Positions 20,611-28,800 of a stretch of DNA of 64,000 nucleotides are shown here, piece after piece. The notes under the pieces are model-generated. The model worked only from the letters and a program-made list of their open reading frames with translations. It searched no databases and was not told where the DNA came from. Position 1 is the first letter of the stretch, and every line of letters begins with the position of its first letter. This DNA is from Hippopus hippopus. Lineage: Eukaryota > Mollusca > Bivalvia > Cardiida > Cardiidae. The position numbers and the translations under genes were made by a program. Location: the NCBI GenBank assembly GCA_946811185.2, contig OX328107.1, positions 9,885,565-9,949,564 on the forward strand, given 5' to 3'.

Positions 20611-20719
20611 TTCTCTCTGGAGTGTAACTCTCTGGAGTGTAACTCTTTGGAGTGTAACTCTTCTAAAAGAAAGAAGTTTGACAATTTGAAGAAATGACAA
20701 TTTTGAAGAAAGATAGAAC

Positions 20720-21420
20720 TTTCGTGGTAGATGGTTAGTCCTGAAAAGGTCTGTTGGGTTAGCTCTGAAAAGAGCTGTGACAATTTGAAGAAATGACAAC
20801 TTGAAGATAGAACTTTCGTCTGACAACTTGAAGATAGAACTTTCGTCTGGCATCTTGAAGATAGATCTTTCGTGATAGATGGTTAGTCCTGAAAAGGACT
20901 GTTGGGTTAGCTCTGAAAAGAGCTGTGACAATTTGAAGAAATGACAACTTGAAGATAGAACTTTCGTCTGACAACTTGAAGATAGAACTTTCGTCTGGCA
21001 TCTTGAAGATAGATCTTTCGTGGTAGATGGTTAGTCCTGAAAAGGACTGTTGGGTTAGCTCTGAAAAGAGCTGTGACAATTTGAAGAAATGACAACTTGA
21101 AGATAGAACTTTCGTCTGACAACTTGAAGATAGAACTTTCGTCTGGCATCTTGAAGATAGATCTTTCGTGGTAGATGGTTAGTCCTGAAAAGGGCTGTTG
21201 GGTTAGCTCTGAAAAGAGCTGTGACAATTTGAAGAAATGACAACTTGAAGATAGAACTTTCGTCTGACAACTTGAAGATAGAACTTTCGTCTGTCAATTT
21301 GAAGAAATGACAATTTTAAGAAAAGATAGAACTTACGTCTGACAATTTGAAGAAAGATAGAACTTTCGTGGTAGATGGTTAGCCCTGAAAAGGGCTGTTG
21401 GGTGTCCTAAAAAGGTCCTG
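20720..21420 (-). repeat. 148-bp tandem array of histone-type stem-loops, left TIR
   Basis: On the minus strand, pairs of stem-loops repeat with 148-bp period at 20737/20761, 20885/20909, 21033/21057 and 21181/21205, plus one at 21381-21396. Each pair is AGCTCTTTTCAGAGCT, AACCCAAC, then AGTCCTTTTCAGGACT or a close variant, 24 bp apart. Between pairs are repeated GAAAGATCTATCTTCAAG and TGTCAGACGAAAGTTC phrases. Open frames of 106 codons here merely follow the repeat (148 is not a multiple of 3) and are not genes. Confidence 0.92.
21381..21396 (-). terminator. Histone-type 3' stem-loop after the 75-aa gene (left)
   Basis: AGCCCTTTTCAGGGCT on the minus strand: 6-bp stem, TTTC loop, followed by AACCATC and CACGAAAG. 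It lies about 42 nt beyond the stop codon, the distance expected for histone-type processing. Confidence 0.7.
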
Positions 21421-21437
21421 GTTTGGAGGTTGTATTT

Positions 21438-21665
21438 TTAAGCACAACCTCCAACCTTTCTGCAGGCTGGGCAGCTACTCGCCGCCCGCCTCTTCAATCT
21501 CTTCAGTTGCTGCTCATCAAGATTAAAGCGCAGCGAAAATGCTGGCTCGTTGTCACCATTCCAATCCTCCGTCACCGGCACAACAAACTCCTTCTTCTTT
21601 TCCTTCTTCTTGGTGGGTAGAAGCGCAAGCTCCCAAAAGTCCATATCTCTAAGTGCAACCTCCAT
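21438..21665 (-). CDS. 75-aa TIR-borne protein, left copy
   Basis: Unknown function. MEVALRDMDFWELALLPTKK starts a protein with a Lys/Glu run, an acidic centre and a C-terminus with basic residues and CPAC...C (SSCPACRKVGGC). The protein is identical to that at 33673-33900 in the other arm, with at least one silent difference, so two copies exist per element. The promoter upstream on the minus strand has CCAAT, TGACGTCA and TATAAAACCCAGCG. Downstream is an imperfect and then a perfect histone-type stem-loop (21381-21396). Conservation of promoter and 3' signal supports a real gene. Confidence 0.75.
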   Translation of the reverse strand: MEVALRDMDFWELALLPTKKKEKKKEFVVPVTEDWNGDNEPAFSLRFNLDEQQLKRLKRRAASSCPACRKVGGCA

Positions 21666-21709
21666 ACCGACTTGAAGAAAATGAACGATGTGCGGGAAAT
21701 AACGCTGGG

Positions 21710-21755
21710 TTTTATAGCTTTTCAGACGGATTGAACTAGTTGACCCATGACGTCA
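21710..21755 (-). promoter_or_regulatory. Promoter of left 75-aa gene (CRE plus TATA)
   Basis: On the minus strand TGACGTCA (21748-21755) precedes TATAAAA (21710-21716), then CCCAGCG. Further upstream is a CCAAT-box (CTGATTGG, about 21820). The layout matches the promoters at 24277-24322, 31851-31896 and 33583-33628. Confidence 0.75.
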
Positions 21756-21994
21756 TTTTCTCCTATGTTTTTCCCGCGTTGGCGTTTCATGCTGTTTTGG
21801 CTCCAAATTAATGTTATCCAATCAGAATTATCGTTGTTTTTTCTAATGGTAAATGTTTTATTGTTGACCAATCTATAGTTTTGTTACATTTTCTTGTTCG
21901 GGTTAGAAAAAACTAGAGTTTGACTATCCTATGACTTTTTTTGATTATGACTCTTCTGATAAAATGAAAAGAAAGATGTTTATTTAAGATAGCT

Positions 21995-22260
21995 AGCCCT
22001 GAAAAGGGCTGTTTTTTGTGCAGAATACACTTTTTTATCCTCCCCTCTTTCTTTCGATTGATTCCATTTTATCTAGCATTTGCATCAGATGCTCAATTTC
22101 ATACCTGATATATCTAAACGTTCTCTTTCTTCTAACCAGAAGAGCAATGAGAGAAAATATGTCAATCCAAACATTATGGGATACTGACCCAGCTTTTAAG
22201 ATAGTTAATGGTGAATGAGAAAAAATTAATCAAGAGTTTACTGTTTTATATGTGTAATGG
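21995..22260 (-). other. Possible small transcription unit in left TIR
   Basis: The inverted counterpart of 33087-33342. A stem-loop (21995-22010, minus sense) with AGCTATCTTAAATAAAC after it and a TATAAAACAG motif about 240 bp before it bracket a short region. No convincing ATG-initiated frame is seen in the sense direction; a 60-codon open stretch including IFSLIALLVRRKRTFKY lacks an ATG at its start. An antisense 66-codon frame (22018-22218) is conserved in both arms but points away from the stem-loop. It may be non-coding, spliced or a short peptide gene. Confidence 0.35.
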
Positions 22261-22299
22261 GTCACTTTTTTTAGGCTTGTTTTGATTTTATCCCTATAT

Positions 22300-23215
22300 C
22301 GCTGGACTTAGTTTTTTCATCCTATGAATGATTTTTTCTCTAAAAGTCTGAGCACTGAGTTGAACTTAGTTTTTTTCTGCATCTATGGATGATTTCTCTT
22401 TCTAAAACCCTGACCATTGAGGTGGACTTAGTTTTTTCTTCACGTATGAATGATTTCTCTTTCTAAAAGCCTGACCATTGAGTTGGACTTAGTTTTTTTT
22501 ACCCATATGCTATTAGGATTGCTTTATTGTTTACTTCTATCCACTACTTGGTCTTTAAGTGGTTTCTGTCTAAAAGCCTGAGCATTGAGTTGGACTTAGT
22601 TTTTTCTTCACCTATGTATGATTTCTCTTTCTAAATGCCTAACCATTGAGTTGAACTTAGTTTTTCTGCATCTATGGATGATTTCTCTTTTAAATGTCTG
22701 ACCATTGAGTTGAACTTAGTTTTTTCTGCATCTATGGATGATTTCTCTTTCTAAAACCCTGAACATTGAGTTATACTTAGTTTTTTCTTCACGTATGAAT
22801 GATTTATCTTTCTAAAAGCCTGTCCATTGAGTTGGACTTAGTTTTTTTACCCATATGCTATTAGGATTGCTTTATTGTTTACTTCTATCCACTACTTAGT
22901 CTTTAAGTGTTTTCTCCCTAAAAGCCTGAGCATTGAGTTGGACTTAGTTTTTTCTTCACCTATGTATGATTTCTCTTTCTAAATGCCTAACCATTGAGTT
23001 GAACTTAGTTTTTCTGCATCTATGGATGATTTCTCTTTCTAAAAAGCCTGACCACTGAGTTGGACTTAGTTTTTTCTGCATCTATGAATTATTTTTCTCT
23101 CTCTAAAAGCCTGAATACTGAGTTGGACTTAGACTTTTTTCTGCATCTATGAATGATTTTTTTCTCTCTAAAAGACTGAGTACAGAGTTGGACTTAGTCT
23201 TTTTCTGAGTTTTTT
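22300..23215. repeat. Approx. 60-bp spacer repeats, left TIR inner block
   Basis: The same family as 20160-20610 (GAGTTGGACTTAGTTTTTTC and related). A roughly 350-bp segment is duplicated in tandem here but single in the right arm. No gene is visible. Confidence 0.85.
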
Positions 23216-23339
23216 TTACTCTCTGGAGTGTGACTCTTTGGAATGTAACTCTTTGGAGTGTAACTCTTCTAAAAGAAAGAAGTTTGACAATTTGAAGAAA
23301 TGACAATTTGAAAAGAAAGATCTTTCGTGGTAAATGGTT

Positions 23340-23403
23340 AGTCCTGAAAAGGACTGTTGGGTTAGCTCTGAAAAGAACTGTTGGGTTAGCCCTGAAAAGG
23401 ACT
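23340..23403 (-). terminator. Three tandem histone-type stem-loops after the 195-aa gene
   Basis: Minus-sense stem-loops at 23388-23403, 23364-23379 and 23340-23355, 24 bp apart, each with a 6-bp stem (some G-T pairs) and TTTC loop, followed by AACCCAAC or AACCATT and then CACGAAAGATC. They start about 24 nt beyond the stop codon of the gene ending at 23427. Confidence 0.72.
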
Positions 23404-23426
23404 GTTTTGGAGGCTGTGTTTTTTCT

Positions 23427-24014
23427 CTACCGACAGCTTTTCTTTGGCTTTTTCGGGATCTTGAAATCAACGTGATTATCAATGTTTTTCCCGTATTTGC
23501 CCTGGCCTGTCATTATTGGTGTAGTTGGCTTTTGATCAACTCGCTGTTTTTTGTGGAGATGGCTATCGTCTTCCTCAGATTTCCGTTTTCTTGGATTTGT
23601 TGTTCTTGGTTGTTTTTCCTTTGGCTGATTTTTCTTCACAACAGTTACGATAGAGTCCACTAACTTGTGAAGATTGGTTTTATCAAACTCAAACTCCACA
23701 GGGATCTTCACAGGAACTGGTGAAATGCGCTGACTCTGTTGGCGTACTGTCTCGACTTTTCTACTGAGCTGTTCGGTGTTTGTGTTTAAAGTTTTAATCT
23801 CCTCCAAATGCCTGTTTAAAGTCTCCAGTTGTTCTAAGATTCGAGTCATCATGGCATCTTGTTTTGAATTTAACTGTTTCATCTCTTCACAAATGTTGTC
23901 CAACACCGTCGGTAGGTTGATAATTGTCGAATTTATAACTGATGAAAGAATGTCTCCATTGTTTTCCACTGGTGGAAAATCGTCCAAGTTGATTTCATCT
24001 AAGTTGTGCTTCAT
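23427..24014 (-). CDS. 195-aa coiled-coil, nuclear-type protein of element B
   Basis: Unknown family. Residues about 40-95 form a likely coiled coil (NICEEMKQLNSKQDAMMTRI, EQLETLNRHLEEIKTL). A basic nuclear-localisation-type stretch is at about 138-160 (NPRKRKSEEDD, HKKQRVDQK) and the C-terminus is basic (KIPKKPKKSCR). It is single-copy, just inside the left TIR. The 5' region (TATAAAACCCAGCG and leader) is closely shared with the gene at 31214, so a promoter duplication is likely. It ends in three stem-loops. Oligomerising DNA- or chromatin-associated role is inference. Confidence 0.75.
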   Translation of the reverse strand: MKHNLDEINLDDFPPVENNGDILSSVINSTIINLPTVLDNICEEMKQLNSKQDAMMTRILEQLETLNRHLEEIKTLNTNTEQLSRKVETVRQQSQRISPVPVKIPVEFEFDKTNLHKLVDSIVTVVKKNQPKEKQPRTTNPRKRKSEEDDSHLHKKQRVDQKPTTPIMTGQGKYGKNIDNHVDFKIPKKPKKSCR

Positions 24015-24105
24015 ATTGAAACTGCTTCCGAATATTGATACTGCTTTCGAAGTGATCGTTAGCTGAGAGTCAAAGAAATGGTGATTGTATGAAAATAACG
24101 CTGGG

Positions 24106-24112
24106 TTTTATA
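24106..24112 (-). promoter_or_regulatory. TATA box of the 195-aa gene
   Basis: TATAAAA on the minus strand followed by CCCAGCGTTATTTTCATAC. It lies about 92 bp upstream of the ATG and is divergent from the promoter at 24277-24322. CAGGTCCGCGCTCTTAA upstream is shared with the promoter at 31116. Confidence 0.7.
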
Positions 24113-24276
24113 CGTTTACAGAGGATTGAAAATTTAAGAGCGCGGACCTGGCAGGAAACACCAGGATTGTACTGTATGACACTGATTTAGGAGTGGTGAA
24201 AAAAACACCGATATAACCATCGATTTGATTGCACAATGTTAATGAAACGCCGACGCGGGAAAAACATAGGAGAAAA

Positions 24277-24322
24277 TGACGTCATGGGTCAACTAGTTCA
24301 ATCCTCCTGTAAAGCTATAAAA
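24277..24322 (+). promoter_or_regulatory. CRE plus TATA promoter of the 68-aa gene
   Basis: TGACGTCA at 24277-24284, GGGTCAACTAGTTCAATCC, then TATAAAACCCAGCG from 24316. The block from CGCGGGAAAAACATAGGAG onward is nearly identical to the promoters of the genes at 31933 and 33673. Confidence 0.75.
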
Positions 24323-24360
24323 CCCAGCGATATTTTACATAAAAACATATTTGTTGCAGG

Positions 24361-24567
24361 ATGGTTCGAATTCTTGTGTGCCCTCACTGCGCAAGCAGAT
24401 GCCAGATAGAGTGTGGAAAATGTTTTGCCATACTTGAGTATCTTGGACAGAAACATAACTGTCCAGATACAGATGAAGGATTTTACGATGATGATGAAGG
24501 TTCATCGACTTGCTGTGAACACTGTGGGTGTGAAGTCACCCCAGTGGATCGGACGGAGGAGTCGTAG
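24361..24567 (+). CDS. 68-aa zinc-ribbon protein
   Basis: Four Cys pairs are spread along the protein: CPHC and CGKC in the first 22 residues, then HNC and CCEHCGCEV near 50-57, with a very acidic stretch between (DTDEGFYDDDEG). It could bind one or two zinc ions. The family is not recognised. The ATG (24361) lies about 45 bp after the TATA box and the stem-loop at 24599 lies 32 nt after the stop, so the whole transcription unit would be about 250 nt, very much like a histone gene in layout. Confidence 0.72.
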   Translation: MVRILVCPHCASRCQIECGKCFAILEYLGQKHNCPDTDEGFYDDDEGSSTCCEHCGCEVTPVDRTEES

Positions 24568-24598
24568 AGCTCGATGTTGTCGTGAAATCCTTTTAAAA

Positions 24599-24633
24599 AG
24601 CCCTTTTCAGGGCTAACCATCTCCAAGAAAAGA
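24599..24633 (+). terminator. Histone-type stem-loop with downstream element, 68-aa gene
   Basis: AGCCCTTTTCAGGGCT (24599-24614), AACCATCTC, then CAAGAAAAGA (24624-24633). The last closely resembles the purine-rich histone downstream element (CAAGAAAGA) that pairs with U7 snRNA, at about the expected spacing. It is the best single match to the complete signal in the window. Confidence 0.78.
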
Positions 24634-24723
24634 TCTTTCTTTCTCAAAATTGTCAAAAGTAAAAAGACTTACTGTCAAAACTAGAAAAAGTTAAAAGTAA
24701 GAAGTAATTATTTTCATGTTTTT

Positions 24724-24729
24724 TTTATT
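24724..24729 (-). terminator. AATAAA polyadenylation signal candidate, zinc-knuckle gene
   Basis: AATAAA on the minus strand about 145 nt beyond the stop at 24874. No stem-loop of minus orientation lies in this interval, so this gene appears to use ordinary polyadenylation. Confidence 0.45.
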
Positions 24730-24873
24730 TTCAAAAGAACTTATGTACAATGAAAAAAATCAAGTCATGAACTGTAAAGACAAAAAATGAATGAAGTGTA
24801 AAGACAAAAAAATGAATGAAAAAATCAAGTCAGTCTTTTTTGTTTAAATTCAATATTGTGTTGAAATCTTTTT

Positions 24874-25725
24874 TCACTCAGTATGTTTTCTTTTTTTCTT
24901 CGGAATGTCAGATTCACATTTGGTTTTACGTTTTCTTGTCCTTTCGTTGTTTTTTAATACCATATCTGGACAGATTTTACCCTTGTGTTTTGTTGATTTG
25001 CAAAAGAAACAGTTCTTTGTTACTCGTTTTTTCTTCTTTTCGTTGTTTTGCTGTTTTTCCTCTCCGTACGAGCAACCCGGTTCTGCAGAAAATTCGTTTT
25101 TTAGATCCAAAGTTTGTTGTTTTCTTAGATTATCATTTGTAGATATTTTTTTCTCTACCTGTTCTGTTATTTTGCAGATTTCTGATTTGGTGATAACCGT
25201 TGTGTCGCTCTGCATGTCTACGGTCTGAGTTTCAACCGATGATGATGTAGCTTGTGGTGAACTTTTTTTCCATTTATTTTCGTTGCAGAATGATTTCAGA
25301 ACACCGACGAATTTCATGTGCTGAAATTCAGCACCCAGTTTCATTGTTGGTGAAATTTCGATGTCATGACTGTGTGGATCCACGTAGACAAAAACGACTG
25401 TTCCTATCTGATTTTCTTTTTCTGGACATTCTTTGGCCCAATGTCCTGCTTCGTTGCATGTAAAACAAATATTTGTTCTCTCACCATTCACCCCATATCG
25501 TTTGTCGATCGTCGCTTGATCCAAAACTCTGTATCTGGTAATACGGTAAACATCTTTTTCTTCTAAATGTTGGTGGGATAAAAATGATCCCACGTAGTTT
25601 CCGATATGTTGAACTTGATACTTTGACGGAACATTGCTGATCTCGTAATCGTGGGTGTATGGATTAACATACAGATGCATCCTCTTTCTAAGTGGTGATG
25701 TACTTTGCAACTTGAACTTGCTCAT
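24874..25725 (-). CDS. 283-aa protein with two CCHC zinc knuckles and a duplicated domain
   Basis: Two zinc knuckles of the exact form CX2CX4HX4C: CFTCNEAGHWAKEC (residues 87-100) and CFFCKSTKHKGKIC (239-252). Two copies of a small domain precede and follow the first knuckle: LYVNPYTHDYEISNVP...GNYVGSF (18-48) and VYVDPHSHDIEISPTM...VGVLKSF (113-146). The C-terminus is very basic with NLS-type runs (RTRKRKTK, PKKKRKH). It is transcribed divergently from PolB across a short shared promoter. Retroviral-type knuckles bind single-stranded nucleic acid, so a role in replication or DNA/RNA condensation is likely by inference. Overall family unknown. Confidence 0.8.
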   Translation of the reverse strand: MSKFKLQSTSPLRKRMHLYVNPYTHDYEISNVPSKYQVQHIGNYVGSFLSHQHLEEKDVYRITRYRVLDQATIDKRYGVNGERTNICFTCNEAGHWAKECPEKENQIGTVVFVYVDPHSHDIEISPTMKLGAEFQHMKFVGVLKSFCNENKWKKSSPQATSSSVETQTVDMQSDTTVITKSEICKITEQVEKKISTNDNLRKQQTLDLKNEFSAEPGCSYGEEKQQNNEKKKKRVTKNCFFCKSTKHKGKICPDMVLKNNERTRKRKTKCESDIPKKKRKHTE

Positions 25726-25794
25726 ATTCTTTTATCAACTGTACTGTCTGAGATTGAGCAGTAGAATGAATAGATTTTCACAACAGTTTTCTCT

Positions 25795-25801
25795 ATTTAT
25801 A
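25795..25801 (-). promoter_or_regulatory. TATA box of the zinc-knuckle gene
   Basis: TATAAATAGAG on the minus strand, about 70 bp before the ATG at 25725. It lacks the CCCAGCG and CRE module of the small genes. Only about 22 bp separate it from the oppositely oriented PolB TATA. Confidence 0.65.
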
Positions 25802-25823
25802 CACTGTTGCAATGGAGAGGTTA

Positions 25824-25830
25824 TATAAAT
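25824..25830 (+). promoter_or_regulatory. TATA box of the element B PolB gene
   Basis: TATATAAATTG on the plus strand. It lies downstream of the first possible ATG (25812), so transcription would begin after that codon; this supports the ATG at 25884 as the true start. Confidence 0.65.
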
Positions 25831-25883
25831 TGTTAGTTTTTCTCACTTCCTGCATTATTGTCTTTTCACTCAGAGCTAAAACG

Positions 25884-28800
25884 ATGGGTAAAAGAAAAAG
25901 AATAATAACCTATTCAGACAGCGAAAGTGACGATGAGGTATTTCCACCAACAAAAAAGAAAAAAACTAGACCGTTGAAAGAAGAAAGTGACAGTGACGAT
26001 GAGATATTTCCACCAACAAAAAAGAAAAAAACTAGACCATTGAAAGAAGAAAGTGACAGTGACGATGAAAGTATCAACTCTAGCTTAGACATGAAAAGTC
26101 TATATGATTTAACAGAAATGGGTAATAAGAAGTCAAGAAAATTTAAAACAGAATCACATGTGCTGATGCTGAGTTTTAAGAAATTTAAAGAATTAACACC
26201 TCAGAGACTACTTGGATTATTTGACGATGTTACCCATGAAATCATTCGAAAGTTAAATGCTAACCCGACGGACATGATTAGAATTACCATCAATCATCCT
26301 TCATTGGATATGGGGATCCATATTCCCTTTTTAACCACAGAACAGTTGCAAGGTGAAACTATGTTGAATGAAATTGAACGAGTTTTACAATCGAATACAG
26401 ATTTCGTCTTGAACGATGGATTCATGACATTTGACATTACACATACAATACCTCCAAGTGGTAACGGAAAATATAGATTATCATCTGAATTAGATTCAAA
26501 GGTTTTTGCCCAGAAGAAAAAATCCATTATTCAAATTGACAATCATGACCAACTATGTTTTGCAAGAGCCATTGTTGTGGGAATTTGCTACAGTGAACGT
26601 GAAAACACCGGAGCATGGAATAGAAAATGGCGTCGTATTCGTCGTTCAAACTCCCCTCTTCAAAAGACTGAAGCTGAGAAATTGTTGAATGAAGCTGGAG
26701 TTTCACCAACACAGCCTGTAGGAATTGATGAATACAAAAAAATTCAAACATTCTTGTATGAAAAAGGCTATGTCATTAAAGTTCATCAACAGTATTCAAA
26801 AGTGGAAAAAATATTTGAACATCCAGAAGTGAAAACCAATAGTAAGATCATACATTTGTACTTTCATCAAAACCATTATGACTACATCAAATCTATCAAA
26901 GGTTTTTTTTGTTGTACATATTATTGTGAGTTCTGTGATGTGGGTTACTCTCACCGGGAAAGTCATGCTTGTTCAAATATCTGCAAAGGTTGTTGGCGCA
27001 AAGGAAAATGTCCATCAGAATTAAAAGAATATGTTTGCAGTGATTGTAGTAGACGATTTTTTAGTGCTGAATGCTTTGAAAATCACAGAATTGTTCAAGG
27101 TAAAGAAAAGAAATCCATTTGTGAATTAGTGAAACTCTGTTCGAAATGTGGTGCACAATATCTTGTCAGAAAGAAAAATCATGTTTGCAATGGAAAGAAA
27201 AGGTGTCATATCTGTAAGAGAATTGTTAACTTTTCTCATCGATGCTATATTCAGCCTTACCAAAGTAAGTTGAACCATGACAGCGATGACGAGACGAGTT
27301 CTTCTGTAGTCAAAAAAACACAGTACATTTTCTTTGATTTTGAATGCAAACAAGACACAGGGGTACACATCCCGAATTATTGTATTGCACACAGAGCATG
27401 CGATGAATGTATCGATAAATCACTTGATTTTCATTGTTCTACATGCAGTGAATTTGAAGAGGGTAGGGAAGTTATTTTTCAAGGTGAAGAAACTTTGAGT
27501 CAATTTTGCAAGTGGCTCTTTTCAAAACATCATAAAGGAGTCACGGCTATTGCCCATAATTCCAAAGGTTATGACGGTCAGTTCATTCTTGGCCATATTG
27601 TCAAAGTTGGGTTAAATCTTCCAAAATTGATCATGAATGGAAACAATATTATGAAGTTAGAGCTGAATGGTGTGCGTCTGATCGATTCTTTCAATTTCAT
27701 GAGCTTTGGTTTGGCAAAATTTCCAGCCACATTTGGTCTTCAAGAAATGAAAAAAGGTTACTTTCCTCACTGGGCAAATACAGATGAATTTTGGAGTTAC
27801 ATTGGACCTTACTTGGATATGTCTTATTACAAACCCGACTCAATGTCTGAAGAGGCTAGGTCAAAATTCATAGTTTGGTATAATGACAAAGTTCAAAAGG
27901 GTGAGGAATTCAATTTTCAGAAGGAGATGGAATTGTACTGTTGGTCAGATGTTGATATCCTCAGACGAGGATGTGCTGAATTCAGAAAGCTGTTTATCGA
28001 ACAGGGTGGTATTTGTCCATTTTTAGAGGCGATTACCATTGCAGATGCCTGTAACAAGGTCTGGCGAAGCAAATATTTGCCAGAAAATCAAATAGCTATC
28101 ATTTCAAGCAAAGACTCATCCAGACGTCGCTTTTCTATGAAAGCGATACGCTGGGTTCAAAGCGTAGCTCGGGAAAAAGGTATTAATATTCAGCATGCAA
28201 AAAATGGTGGGGAAGTTCAAATCGGGAGATATAGTGTAGATGGTTTTCACCGTCAATCAAACACTGTTTATGAATTTCTTGGGGATTTGTATCATGGTTG
28301 TCCTGTATGCTATACAGATCGAAAACAGATCAATCCTATTAATGGGAAATCCATGTCTGAATTGTACGAACGTACTTTTGAACGTATAGCAGATATCGGA
28401 AAAATGGGTTATAATGTAGTGTACATTTGGGAGCACGATTTCGATGCTAAGATGAAGGATAAAGAGTACAAAAAACTCACTGAAAAGTTATATCCACATT
28501 TGGACCCTATCGATCCGAGGGATGGTTTGTCTGGGGGAAGATGTAATGCAATAAAAATTGGCTATGATGTTGATGAAAAAAGCAAGGGGGAAATCAAGTA
28601 CATCGATATCTGTTCTCTGTACCCTTATGTTTGTAAACACAAATCCTATCCTGTAGGTCAACCAGAAATTTTGTCTGCTGAGAATATTGACATGAACAAT
28701 ATTCGACAATATGAGGGGTTAATCAAATGTAAAGTTTTACCTCCAACTGATTTGTTTCACCCCGTTCTCCCAGTTCACTGTAACAACAAAATGATGTTTC

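Larger units (their letters stand above)
19931..23355. repeat. Element B left TIR (about 3.4 kb)
   Basis: Inverted copy of 32283-35409. The outermost 230 bp are nearly identical to the other arm. The arm contains two blocks of about 60-bp spacer repeats, a 148-bp stem-loop array and a 75-codon gene. It is longer than the right arm because a segment ending in 'ACCCATATGCTATTAGG' is duplicated (about 22480-22680 and 22830-23030). Confidence 0.88.

Noticed and set aside
20563..21297. Overlapping 80-122 codon minus-strand frames with near-identical sequence (and plus-strand mirrors at 34041-34794)
   Set aside because: They track the 148-bp stem-loop array in staggered frames and start at each repeat; no gene-like codon constraint.
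22018..22218. 66-codon hydrophobic frame conserved in both TIRs of element B (also 33119-33319)
   Set aside because: Lies antisense to the promoter and stem-loop direction; conservation is explained by TIR identity. Kept only as an uncertain transcription unit.
25812..25883. Start of element B PolB at the first ATG, giving a hydrophobic signal-like N-terminus
   Set aside because: The TATA box at 25824-25830 lies after that ATG, and a nuclear-type polymerase should not have a signal peptide.
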